DNA from: a virus
Length of the DNA: 34,642 nt
IMG/VR virus record: IMGVR_UViG_3300042905_005237
Coordinates: 1 to 34,642 of that record
Reading direction: 5' to 3' (one strand)
Part shown: positions 6,478 to 14,079 of the stretch, piece by piece
Layout: the number at the start of each line of letters is the position of its first letter
Position numbering within the stretch: position 1 is the first letter of the stretch
Position numbers and translations under genes: made by a program
Notes under the pieces: model-generated
The model's input: only the letters and a program-made list of their open reading frames with translations
Database searches by the model: none
What the model was told of the DNA's origin: nothing

Positions 6478-9400
6478 TTATTCCCCATCTGGCTCTTTCA
6501 TGTGGAGGTACATCGCACAAGCAAATGCGATTGACGTACCCCATAGCGCTACCTGCTGGGTAAACCCGGACAATGTGAAGTACATCACCACTGCCCCAGC
6601 AAGAGTGAATCCAGAGCCCATCACTCCGTAAATAAATTTCTTAGTGAAATTCTTCCAGTCCATAACTCTTACTCCGTTTTCGTATTTGTAAATAGATATC
6701 CGTTTAATCCACTCAGGACCTTCGCCCTCAATGGCTCCACCCTCTTCCTCTTCCTCTTCTGGCTTTCGGGCAGCCATATCCTGTTTTGGAGTCGAGGTCG
6801 ATGAAGATGGCGTTGGTAATCCACCAGCAGCAGAGGCCAAAGCCACAGTGCTAGTTACCAAGTTTACCGCAATAACACTTCTTCTTGTCCCAACATCAAT
6901 GGTTGAATCAAGAGGGACGTATATGTCAAACACACCGGAGAATACATTTATCTCTTCTTCGAATGATTCCTTAACATCCGTTGGAGCGTCTTGGACGGCT
7001 GCAACTATCTCGGCTCCCTCTGTTTCGCTCAACTCCCCAACAGGTACAGATTCGAAGATGTCTGTTGCTTGTTCGGCGGTAATGTTTTGAATAACTGCCG
7101 CGCTAGTAGCAAGCGCTGTTGCAACTTCATCATTTATTTCTTCCTGGAGAATCGCATCAATTACTGCCTCAACTTGCGATTCATCAATTGCGCCACTTTC
7201 AAGCACTTCAACAAGTGTTGATACTGCTTCTTCTGTAACTCCGTCCATCAGTAATGCTTCTGTAACGGCAGCGACTTGCTCGTCTGTTGCTCCGTCGGCA
7301 AATGTCTCTGAAAGGATTGCTACAACATCTTCACTTGTTGCATTCTCGAATACGGCTGAAAGAATTGCCACCACCTCTTCATCGGTTGCGTCCTCGAATA
7401 TCGTGGAAAGAACTTCAGCGACTTCTTCGGTGGTTGCGTCAATCAGCGCTTCTCCTACTATTTCCGCTATTTCATCAGGCGAAGCATCAATTGGAAGGTC
7501 ATCAATTGCATCTTGGATTTCTTCGGCTTCGGCACTAGGCTCTTCTGATGGACCTGATTCTGTTTCCGTTTCTGTTTCTGATGGCACTGTTTCAGTTGTC
7601 GTATCTGGCAGTGTCTCTTCTGTTTCTGTTTCTTCAGGCAGCGTCTCTACTGTGGTTGGGGTGGTGTCTTCTGGGACTGTGGTCTCTGGCTCAGGCTCTA
7701 CGGGGACGACTACTACCACTGGCTTTGTGGTTGTTGTCCCTGGTTCTGGTTCCGGTGCTACTGAACTACTCGTAGGAACCGAACTGCTAGTTGGCACTGA
7801 ACTGCTAGTAGTCGTAGTGCTGGTTGTAGTAGTCGTAGAAGTAGTTGTAGTTACTGGAGTCGGGTCAAGAACAGTTGCATCAACAGTCACTTCTGGTCCG
7901 TACACGCACGGACCCACTCCTTCGTTGGAGAAACAACTCTGATTTCCCGCTTTGATACCGAAACGAACTGGTCCATATCCAGTCGTGACAGGATTACTTC
8001 CAGAAAACATCCCAGTGCTTAACGAGTAGCTGGTTCCTTGATTAGTCCAAACTCCCCAGCCTCCTGACGTGGCTCCACCAATCACGGTTAGGTCATAAAA
8101 ACTAACCGAGTAACCATAGATGGCGGTATTGCTTGCCGCCGATGCATCCCAATCAAGGTCAACACTTCCGTCTGCGTTTGCAACAGCCGTCAGGTTTGTA
8201 ACTGGATTAAGATAAGGTGCAGTGATGTCGTTAGGAACGAAAGAAAGCGTTGAGCCATACGCCGAACCTGAATCATTGGTGACTTTCAGACGGAAGTAGT
8301 ATGTGGTTGAGCCAGTCAAACCTTCAACAACTGTCGATACGGTTGAAAGCGAAGTTCCAGTAAAAGTTCCAGATACTGGAATTTCAACGACAGTTCCAGA
8401 GAAGTCAGCTGTCGTGCTGTACTGGAATACCGCTGTAGAACTAAAACCGTTGGGGTTTAATGTCCCAGAGAGCGTTACAGGACCGTCGTCAACCGTTACT
8501 GTTGGTTCCTCGGATGAAACTATTGGCGCAGTAGCTGCGAGGGTCTCAAATTCAAATACTGCGGATTCTGTTTCACCAGTCTCGTTGGTTGCAACAATCT
8601 TTGCATAATAGATTTCACTTGGGTCAAGACCAGTAATCTCTGCGTCAATGGCAACTTCATCAGAACCCGTAAATGTTCCCATTGAGACAGAGTCTGAAGT
8701 GGAAAAATCTTCTTCAGTTGAATAGATGAGTGTTGCCGTAGTAGAAAAACCCTTTGGGTTAACTGTTGAAGCAACAGTTGCAGAGGTCTGGCCAATACCG
8801 CTTACAACTGGCGAGCCCAGAACTGGAGCATTGTTTCCATCTGCTGAAAGCACATAGCTAATGCGGAACGAAGTTGAAGAGCCAGCTCCAAGTGTTGGAA
8901 CATTCAGGGCAACGTATATTCCTGCGTCGGCATACATTTCTCCAACATTGCCAAGATATGTTCCGCTAGTTGCAAGTGTGTTTCCAGCGTTCCAAATGTC
9001 AGCAGGGTCTGGGGAAGAAAATCCACCAGTTTGTCTAGCAACACGAGCACGAGCGTCAAATGACTGAAGAGCAATAAATGCGTTATTTCCCCACCTTGCT
9101 GTTGCTTGTGCTTCTGTTCCTTGACCAGTTACACCGTTGCAAGACTGGAACATTGATGTACTCACGGTTCCACCAGCACAAGTCATAGAGCCAGAGCCAG
9201 TTGCGTTGTCTGGGTCAAAGCCTCGACCAAAATACACATCACTAATTGCGGACTCGGTTGTGTTGGTAAGAATCACGTCCGTATGAAGCGCTTGCCCTGC
9301 CGTTGGAACGCAGTACCTTTGCGAAACACTTACGCCGTTGAATGGGCTGGCACTAATCCAAGAAACGCATTGAGACGAGCCAGAGTCTTGAATGTCAGAA

Positions 9401-9804
9401 ACCGCACCTGCGATAAGTGTTTGACCGTGGTCGTTTTTGCCAATACTCCCAGCAACCTTCATTTGCCAGCCTTCAAAGGGTGAGCCCGGACAGAAGTAGT
9501 CTCCGTCGTCCGTTGTTTCTCCCCATCCGTCCATTTCACGGTCAACACGGAAGCCAAGACAGTTTGGTGGGTTTGCGTGGAATCCTGAAGGAACGCTCGT
9601 TGAGCCAAATGCGCCGTTCGCTCGTACACCCACTTCAGCAAACTCTCCTTGAAGGAAGGCTTGTCCATTGGATATTTGAGTATTTGTGGTGAATGTCGCC
9701 CCAGCGGGCACGGAAAAGCCAAAAATCGAGATAAGCAGAAAAAATACTGACGGAACTGCCATCACAAGAGCAGGTTTATTTACATGGTTGCGCCTTTTGA
9801 ACAC
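6478..9804 (-). CDS. Large exported surface protein: signal peptide, Fn3 domains, helical repeats, C-terminal membrane anchor
   Basis: The protein has 1108 residues. Residues 1-36 form a signal peptide (RRN, a hydrophobic stretch at 11-31, probable cleavage after VPAGA). A Cys-containing extracellular region (40-320) precedes three fibronectin-III-like domains (about 325-422, 425-523 and 528-645). Next come a Thr/Ser/Pro/Glu-rich linker (about 648-760), helical repeats (772-925) and a hydrophobic stretch (978-995). An acidic linker (EEEEEEGG) and two membrane helices (about 1057-1080 and 1085-1101) end the protein. The start is GTG with a well-placed GGAGG. It has its own promoter and lies beside the lysis genes. 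It looks like a bacterial cell-wall protein and would sit on the infected cell rather than the virion. The function is unknown; adhesion, receptor masking and superinfection exclusion are possibilities. Confidence 0.8.
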   Translation of the reverse strand: MFKRRNHVNKPALVMAVPSVFFLLISIFGFSVPAGATFTTNTQISNGQAFLQGEFAEVGVRANGAFGSTSVPSGFHANPPNCLGFRVDREMDGWGETTDDGDYFCPGSPFEGWQMKVAGSIGKNDHGQTLIAGAVSDIQDSGSSQCVSWISASPFNGVSVSQRYCVPTAGQALHTDVILTNTTESAISDVYFGRGFDPDNATGSGSMTCAGGTVSTSMFQSCNGVTGQGTEAQATARWGNNAFIALQSFDARARVARQTGGFSSPDPADIWNAGNTLATSGTYLGNVGEMYADAGIYVALNVPTLGAGSSTSFRISYVLSADGNNAPVLGSPVVSGIGQTSATVASTVNPKGFSTTATLIYSTEEDFSTSDSVSMGTFTGSDEVAIDAEITGLDPSEIYYAKIVATNETGETESAVFEFETLAATAPIVSSEEPTVTVDDGPVTLSGTLNPNGFSSTAVFQYSTTADFSGTVVEIPVSGTFTGTSLSTVSTVVEGLTGSTTYYFRLKVTNDSGSAYGSTLSFVPNDITAPYLNPVTNLTAVANADGSVDLDWDASAASNTAIYGYSVSFYDLTVIGGATSGGWGVWTNQGTSYSLSTGMFSGSNPVTTGYGPVRFGIKAGNQSCFSNEGVGPCVYGPEVTVDATVLDPTPVTTTTSTTTTTSTTTTSSSVPTSSSVPTSSSVAPEPEPGTTTTKPVVVVVPVEPEPETTVPEDTTPTTVETLPEETETEETLPDTTTETVPSETETETESGPSEEPSAEAEEIQDAIDDLPIDASPDEIAEIVGEALIDATTEEVAEVLSTIFEDATDEEVVAILSAVFENATSEDVVAILSETFADGATDEQVAAVTEALLMDGVTEEAVSTLVEVLESGAIDESQVEAVIDAILQEEINDEVATALATSAAVIQNITAEQATDIFESVPVGELSETEGAEIVAAVQDAPTDVKESFEEEINVFSGVFDIYVPLDSTIDVGTRRSVIAVNLVTSTVALASAAGGLPTPSSSTSTPKQDMAARKPEEEEEEGGAIEGEGPEWIKRISIYKYENGVRVMDWKNFTKKFIYGVMGSGFTLAGAVVMYFTLSGFTQQVALWGTSIAFACAMYLHMKEPDGE
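7030..7491 (-). repeat. 16-17-residue alpha-helical tandem repeats in the surface protein
   Basis: Residues about 772-925 of the large surface protein consist of eight or nine degenerate units of 16-17 residues. Examples are ATTEEVAEVLSTIFED, ATDEEVVAILSAVFEN and ATSEDVVAILSETFADG. Each unit is an acidic amphipathic helix with a conserved A/V-T-x-E-x-V start. The pattern decays toward the C-terminal side. Confidence 0.75.
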
Positions 9805-9810
9805 CTACAC

Positions 9811-9849
9811 CTCCAAAAAAATACCACTAATTCTAGCATTTTTTTGGAG
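9811..9849. repeat. Perfect 12-base inverted repeat around the surface-protein promoter
   Basis: CTCCAAAAAAAT (9811-9822) and ATTTTTTTGGAG (9838-9849) are exact reverse complements separated by 15 bases that contain the -10 element. The arm nearest the gene contains the ribosome binding site (GGAG on the minus strand). It could be a dimeric operator. If transcription began further upstream, it could also form an RNA hairpin hiding the ribosome binding site. Confidence 0.65.
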
Positions 9850-9858
9850 TGTGTTAAA
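9830..9858 (-). promoter_or_regulatory. Promoter of the large surface-protein gene
   Basis: On the minus strand TTTAAC (9858-9853) is followed by a 17-base spacer and TAGAAT (9835-9830). A TG one base before the hexamer gives an extended -10. The expected start near 9823 would leave a leader of about 20 bases containing GGAGG five bases before the GTG. This is the best promoter-like sequence I found in the window. Confidence 0.6.
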
Positions 9859-9897
9859 TATAATTTATTAAATCAATTTAAATAAAAGCAACTTGCG

Positions 9898-10473
9898 TCA
9901 TTTGTTGTTTGTGCACATAATTGCGAAGTGCCAATGCCAATGACCAACAACTGGCCACTTGATACCATCGTTCATCCAGCTGCTGCCAGATGGGTCTTTG
10001 GGTATGACGTCAAAAACGTCTTGCATTTCAGTAAATCCAGCCTGATGTAAGAGTTTCCAAACTCTGTCGTGATGACAGTTCCAGTGGTGGTGCGCACCAT
10101 CCCACCACTCAAGGCCGGGAACATGCGTATCTTCAACATCAAGGTGCTCCATGACTGACAAGACCATTTCCCATGGCTCTTGTCCCTGAGCCCATCGCTT
10201 GATTGTTCGTCTGACGTCTGGTCCACAAATAAGGAACTGTGCTCCAGGTTTTGCTATTCGTTTCATATCGGAAACGAATGCAGGCACTTCTTTCCATGGA
10301 ATGTGCTCAAGCACATGCCCAAGAAATACTGCGTCAAAATAATTGTCGTCAAATGGATAGGGTTTGCCGGGCTCAACACGAACGTCTGGTCGCGTGTCCT
10401 CAGTAACCCATGTATCGGTATTGACCCATCCTTTTGCGTAATGAGTTCCACAGCCGGCATTAAGTAAATTCAT
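9898..10473 (-). CDS. SAM-dependent methyltransferase (class I)
   Basis: The 191-residue protein begins MNLLNAGCGTHYAKGWVNTD, which holds the glycine-rich SAM-binding motif I (LNAGCG, 4-9) and the acidic residue after strand 2 (D20). FDAVFLGHVLEHIPW (46-60) is motif II/III of the Methyltransf_11 type, and KPG (75-77) follows. The C-terminal half is rich in Trp and His. I chose the ATG at 10473, which shares one base with the upstream TAA and has an AGGA site, rather than a TTG further upstream. It is the last gene of the glycosyltransferase/dioxygenase/methyltransferase operon, so the likely acceptor is a sugar or small molecule handled by its neighbours. Confidence 0.82.
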   Translation of the reverse strand: MNLLNAGCGTHYAKGWVNTDTWVTEDTRPDVRVEPGKPYPFDDNYFDAVFLGHVLEHIPWKEVPAFVSDMKRIAKPGAQFLICGPDVRRTIKRWAQGQEPWEMVLSVMEHLDVEDTHVPGLEWWDGAHHHWNCHHDRVWKLLHQAGFTEMQDVFDVIPKDPSGSSWMNDGIKWPVVGHWHWHFAIMCTNNK

Positions 10474-11291
10474 TATCGTCCTACATTTCCGCCATCGATT
10501 GGGAAGTACCAACCATCTCCGTGGCGCTCTGCTTTTGGCATGTCACTTCTATGATTAATTCCGGAATAATGGGCAATAAGTGATTTTCTAATCATTCCCG
10601 TTTGGTTTGGTAAAGAACCCCTGTGAAGAAGTCGTCCATGCCAAAATAAAACGTCACCGCGTTCTGGCAGGTATGTTAAAACTTCAGCATTACGCTTTTC
10701 AATTTGATGAGTAAATATAGGGGTAAGAATTTCTTCGCTGTATGTAGGCCATCGATAATCTCGTTTTTCCGGCGGAAGTACCTGGAGAATTTTTTCCCGT
10801 GTTACCGTAGGCCACCTGTGTGAGCCAGGTATTAGTTGAAACGGACCAGAATCTGGATTGATTGTTTCAAGCGCAATCCATATTGCAACATAAAAATCTC
10901 CTACATGTTCTGGATTTAGGTATGTATCTTGATGCCAGTTTCTTGTTGTTGTAACCCATCCAGTCAGGTTAAGGTGAACGGCCGCCGGTTCGCCAATGAG
11001 CTCTTCCATTGTGTCGTTGATTCCCTTGAACGTAAGGATTTCCATTACCTCTGGGTGTCTTCTGTATGGCGTGCAGTCTGGCCAACCTCCAGGTCGAGTC
11101 ATTGAGAATTGACCGTCTACGTATTCTGCGTTGTTTTCAATCCAGCAAGCTTCGTAGCGTTCCATTAGTTCTTCTGGAAGAAGTCCTTTTTTAATCACGA
11201 AGCCGTTGTCATTCCAGTCAGCTGGGCCTGGTTCTGGTGCCGGAACGGTTAGTTCTGCGTACTGCTGTTCAAGGAATTCTGTCGTACTCAT
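10473..11291 (-). CDS. Phytanoyl-CoA dioxygenase (PhyH)-family 2OG-Fe(II) oxygenase
   Basis: The protein (272 residues) has the PhyH facial triad: H120-Q-D122 in NWHQDTYLNPEHV, and a distal His in FWHGRLLHRGS (H223, possibly H218). R235 in MIRKSLIAHYS would hold 2-oxoglutarate. PFQLIPGSHRW (150-160) is the characteristic segment before the distal histidine. It should hydroxylate a small molecule, lipid or sugar-linked substrate with Fe(II), O2 and 2-oxoglutarate. The gene overlaps the glycosyltransferase stop by ATGA and the methyltransferase start by one base, so the three enzymes are probably made together and may act in series. Confidence 0.85.
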   Translation of the reverse strand: MSTTEFLEQQYAELTVPAPEPGPADWNDNGFVIKKGLLPEELMERYEACWIENNAEYVDGQFSMTRPGGWPDCTPYRRHPEVMEILTFKGINDTMEELIGEPAAVHLNLTGWVTTTRNWHQDTYLNPEHVGDFYVAIWIALETINPDSGPFQLIPGSHRWPTVTREKILQVLPPEKRDYRWPTYSEEILTPIFTHQIEKRNAEVLTYLPERGDVLFWHGRLLHRGSLPNQTGMIRKSLIAHYSGINHRSDMPKAERHGDGWYFPIDGGNVGR

Positions 11292-12379
11292 ATCTTCTCC
11301 AATATTACGCGAAACGTTGCATCCCAGTCGTCACCACGCTTATCCATGGTGAAATCTTTAAGAAGTTCGTAATTTTCGTCGATTTCATCTTTTCTCATTC
11401 TTGGGTCGAGGAGCTCATCTAAATGATAAACCCATTCAGACGTTGAACGAGCAACCCGTCCTATCCCCTGGTTAGCAAGGAGCTCATATTCAGGCGAATA
11501 GGATGAAACAAAAGGCACACCAGCTGCAGCATATTCCAGTCCCTTAATAAAAGATTTTGCATGATTGAAAGGGATGTTGTTCAGCGGTATCAGCCCAATG
11601 TCAATGTGTTGAAAAAGTGATGGGTACGAAAGAATTGGAACCATCGGCGACATTTTCGTAATTGAATCAGGAATGCCAAACATATGGTTTGCCTGTGGCG
11701 CAGTGGTGCTGTGTCCGGAGTGATGAAATCCAAGATTTCTTATTTCTAGGTATTGTCCAAGAAATGGAGATAATTGCTCTAGGTCGTTTGAGCGCCAATG
11801 CGTAGCTCCAACCCAGCCAACTTTTGTTTTTTTATTCGAGCGAAATTGTTTTTTTTGCCACCTAGGCAGGTCTATCCCGTTTCGGACGAGAAAAACATTA
11901 TCTCGTTGTTTTGCGTAGTAGTCGAACAAGAATGGCGTTGATGTGATTACGGCGTCAGCAGAAAGAATTATTTTAGAATATATTTCGCGATTTGATTTTG
12001 GATTTTTATCTGGATGTGTTGCCTCAAAAGCCCTATTTGATTCAGACAACCCATCAAACCAATCGTCAACATCAACTATGATTTTTTGACCCATCGCACG
12101 GGCAAGTGGCATGGCATCTAGTACTTCTTGTTGCATCAATAATTTAAAAACTATAATGTCCCAACCGTGAACTGCTTTATCTCCTTCGACAAGCATTCCG
12201 AAACCACGCTGTGTTGTGAAACCTGGGAATCCAACAGAAGAAAACCAGCCACGCTTATTCAATTCATCCGCAGGCAACTTACACCTATACCAAGCACACC
12301 CATTTGGTTGTAGTGGGTTCGTTCCCCACGACCAGTCATGGGTAAGAAATGCGATTGTTGGTTTTTGTGGTTTTTTCAT
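11288..12379 (-). CDS. GT-B fold glycosyltransferase (group 1/GT4-like)
   Basis: This 363-residue protein has a two-domain glycosyltransferase pattern. The N-terminal half holds HGWDIIVFKLLMQQ, IIVDVDDWFDGL and SADAVITSTPFL. A linking VRNGID (165-170) leads to the C-terminal half with KVGWVGATHWRSNDL (186-200). DIGLIPLNN and FIKGLEYAAAGVPFVSS (277-293) form the nucleotide-sugar binding region of GT4 enzymes. It should transfer a sugar from an activated donor. It is the first gene of a three-gene minus operon with a dioxygenase and a methyltransferase. It could decorate virion proteins, phage DNA or the host surface. There is no obvious Shine-Dalgarno. Confidence 0.82.
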   Translation of the reverse strand: MKKPQKPTIAFLTHDWSWGTNPLQPNGCAWYRCKLPADELNKRGWFSSVGFPGFTTQRGFGMLVEGDKAVHGWDIIVFKLLMQQEVLDAMPLARAMGQKIIVDVDDWFDGLSESNRAFEATHPDKNPKSNREIYSKIILSADAVITSTPFLFDYYAKQRDNVFLVRNGIDLPRWQKKQFRSNKKTKVGWVGATHWRSNDLEQLSPFLGQYLEIRNLGFHHSGHSTTAPQANHMFGIPDSITKMSPMVPILSYPSLFQHIDIGLIPLNNIPFNHAKSFIKGLEYAAAGVPFVSSYSPEYELLANQGIGRVARSTSEWVYHLDELLDPRMRKDEIDENYELLKDFTMDKRGDDWDATFRVILEKI

Positions 12380-12399
12380 AGGCGTTTTAAAGATACTAA

Positions 12400-12427
12400 T
12401 TTATAAATAGCGCAGCGAGAGCAGTAA
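12400..12427 (-). promoter_or_regulatory. Candidate promoter of the glycosyltransferase operon
   Basis: On the minus strand TTACTG (12427-12422), a 16-base spacer and TATAAA (12405-12400) lie about 20 bases upstream of the glycosyltransferase start. The -10 is good and the -35 moderate. It faces away from the holin promoter, so the 120-base gap holds a divergent promoter pair. Confidence 0.4.
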
Positions 12428-12456
12428 TTGGTTCACGGCGAACAAAAAAATACATG

Positions 12457-12465
12457 TGATATTAT
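12457..12465 (+). promoter_or_regulatory. Candidate extended -10 promoter of the holin/structural operon
   Basis: TGATATTAT reads as TG-A-TATTAT, an extended -10 element, about 35 bases upstream of the holin start. No convincing -35 hexamer is found 16-18 bases before it, but an A-tract (12444-12450) lies immediately upstream. This could drive the whole plus-strand late block. Confidence 0.4.
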
Positions 12466-12499
12466 TGTTGTGTCATCTATTCAAAAATGGGAGAACATG

Positions 12500-12715
12500 A
12501 TGAATCAAGCATTCATGAAAGACGTTGTTGAGAGAGCAGCAAGAACATTTGCCCAGGGTTACCTTGGCTCATGGCTGGCCACCGGAGCAGACTTTGACGG
12601 GCTAGTTAATGCCTCAAACCTAAAAGTTGGCGTTGTTGCCGTTGCCTTGTCGGTCGCGATGAGCATGGGTCTCAAGAAGGTTGGGCCAAATAAGGACTCC
12701 GCTTCAGTTTTGTAA
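12500..12715 (+). CDS. r1t-type holin
   Basis: The protein has 71 residues from the ATG at 12500, preceded by GGGAG six bases away; the ATG at 12497 is equally possible, and a longer frame to 12428 lacks support. MKDVVERAARTFAQGYLGSW, then a Gly/Ala segment and KVGVVAVALSVAMSMGLKK, follow the pattern of r1t-type holins common in mycobacteriophages and other actinophages (AERAVRTFAQS..., then a second hydrophobic helix rich in Ala, Ser and Val). It should form membrane lesions that release the endolysin. It is unusual that it lies 6 kb from the endolysin, on the other strand, at the head of the structural genes. Confidence 0.75.
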   Translation: MNQAFMKDVVERAARTFAQGYLGSWLATGADFDGLVNASNLKVGVVAVALSVAMSMGLKKVGPNKDSASVL

Positions 12716-12782
12716 GGCGGATTGCCGACCAGCCCGGCGTGTTCTCATCTACAATCTTGTAGGTCAATGATTGGAGAAAGCC

Positions 12783-13199
12783 GTGTCAATGGTCGCGGGA
12801 AGATACAACATCACTTGTCAGCAAGGGTCAACTTTTGACCTTCAATTGACGCTGCAGTACACAAATCCTGACTATGCCAATGGCTGCGGCGGAGCTGAGG
12901 TGTGCCCAGAGTTTCTTCCGTGGGACCTCACTGGGTATACCGCAAGAATGCAGGTCAGAAGATATATGGAGTCGGCAACAACAATTACAGAACTGACGAC
13001 CCAGAATCTTGCTACAAATAGAATTACACTCGGCAACCCAGACCCGGAGGATGGAACGATAACCCTATTTATAAGGGCCGAGGACACCCGAGCAATAACC
13101 ATGTCTGGTGTTTACGACATTGAAATAATCTCGCCAACAAACGAAATAGACAGAATACTGCAGGGCGACTTCATTCTTTCACAAGAGGTGACGCGATGA
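12783..13199 (+). CDS. Minor structural protein (tail/baseplate type)
   Basis: This 138-residue protein starts at GTG 12783, six bases after GGAG. It follows a pattern frequent beside phage tail-fibre genes. MVAGRYNITCQQGSTFDLQL is followed by WDLTGYTARMQVRR, a GTITLFIRAEDTRAI segment, and SGVYDIEIISPTNEIDRILQ with a closing SQEVTR. This is an all-beta, probably immunoglobulin-like domain. Its TGA overlaps the next ATG by four bases. The exact role (baseplate adapter, fibre attachment) is inferred from context. The 67 bases before it hold only a small palindrome, CTACAATCTTGTAG (12749-12762). Confidence 0.6.
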   Translation: MSMVAGRYNITCQQGSTFDLQLTLQYTNPDYANGCGGAEVCPEFLPWDLTGYTARMQVRRYMESATTITELTTQNLATNRITLGNPDPEDGTITLFIRAEDTRAITMSGVYDIEIISPTNEIDRILQGDFILSQEVTR

Positions 13200-13633
13200 C
13201 AGGCGAAAACGTAGTCCAAGTAATCACAACTGAAATCCCAAACCGAGTTCTTGTTACCACGACACGCGCACCCGGTGTTCAACAGTTTACGTATCAAGTT
13301 CAGGTATTCACTGTTCCGGGAACATTGAGCACTGGGACGGGAAGAGCAAAATTTTACATTCCTGGCCCAATAACAATCGGGAACGTAAGAGCTTCGGTTG
13401 GTACCGCACCGACCGGGTCTGACCTAGTGATAGACGTGAACAAAAACGGAACGACAATATTCACTACCCAGGCAAGCAGGCCAAAAATTTTTGCAGGACA
13501 AACTCTCGTCTCAACTTCAACACCAAACGTTACGGAATTGACGACTGGTGATTATTTAACAGTTGACATTGACCAAATAGGGTCATTAAATCCAGGGGCC
13601 GACCTATCAGTTCAAATAGAGTTCACCCCTTAG
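13196..13633 (+). CDS. Beta-rich structural protein
   Basis: The protein (145 residues) has alternating polar and hydrophobic residues throughout, suggesting an all-beta domain. RAKFYIPGPITIGNVRASVG, then GSDLVIDVNKNGTTIFTT, RPKIFAGQTLV and LTTGDYLTVDIDQIGS form a jelly-roll-like pattern found in many phage virion proteins. It is coupled to the previous gene by an ATGA overlap. It is likely a small fibre-associated or decoration protein. No enzyme motif is visible. Confidence 0.55.
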   Translation: MTGENVVQVITTEIPNRVLVTTTRAPGVQQFTYQVQVFTVPGTLSTGTGRAKFYIPGPITIGNVRASVGTAPTGSDLVIDVNKNGTTIFTTQASRPKIFAGQTLVSTSTPNVTELTTGDYLTVDIDQIGSLNPGADLSVQIEFTP

Positions 13634-13689
13634 GTGTATTCTTGTAGCAAGCGGTATTAACCGGTCCCTAGCAAAAAGGTATCAATCAC

Positions 13690-14058
13690 ATGACAATTTC
13701 AAACTTCCTAGAAAACGAGCTACTCGATACCTTGGACGGTTCGGGTTCTGCATACTCGGCTTCTGCTACTTATCTCAAGCTCCACATTGGCGACCCAGGT
13801 GAAGATGGAACTGGCAGCCCAGCAACCGAGACAACACGCAAGGCAGTTTCGTTCGGTGCTGCAAGCGGTGGCTCAAAGACATCAACTGCAACTGTTGAGT
13901 GGACGCTCGTTGCTGCTACAGAGACATACTCGCACTGGTCGCTGTGGGATAACTCAACTGCTGGTAACTGCCTCTGGTACGGTGCTCTTTCTGCGAACGC
14001 TTCAGTTACTGCTGGCGACACGTTCGAAATCACTTCCCTTACGCTGACACTCGAGTAA
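13690..14058 (+). CDS. Tail-fibre-associated structural protein
   Basis: This 122-residue protein contains YLKLHIGDPGEDGTGSPATE, RKAVSFGAASGG, ETYSHWSLWDN and AGDTFEITSLTLTLE. The order LHxGDPGxDGT, H-x-x-LWD and GDTxEIxxLxLxL is a recurrent phage protein pattern usually found among tail-fibre genes. It is very likely a virion component. An AAAGG-type site precedes the ATG by about ten bases. The next gene follows after 21 bases. Confidence 0.6.
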   Translation: MTISNFLENELLDTLDGSGSAYSASATYLKLHIGDPGEDGTGSPATETTRKAVSFGAASGGSKTSTATVEWTLVAATETYSHWSLWDNSTAGNCLWYGALSANASVTAGDTFEITSLTLTLE

Positions 14059-14062
14059 GCCA

Positions 14063-14079
14063 GAGGGGAGTAACCCCTC
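14063..14079 (+). promoter_or_regulatory. Hairpin covering the ribosome binding site of the repeat-fibre gene
   Basis: GAGGGG (14063-14068), loop AGTAA and CCCCTC (14074-14079) form a perfect six-pair GC-rich hairpin ending one base before the ATG at 14080. GAGGGGAG is the only purine-rich site before the start, so it would be paired in the folded RNA. The upstream gene ends at 14058, so its translating ribosome would reach close to the hairpin and might open it. Confidence 0.55.

Noticed and set aside
7403-7942. 179-codon plus-strand frame rich in Ser and Val
   Set aside because: It is antisense to the Thr/Ser/Glu linker and helical repeats of the surface protein, and its repetitiveness mirrors that gene.
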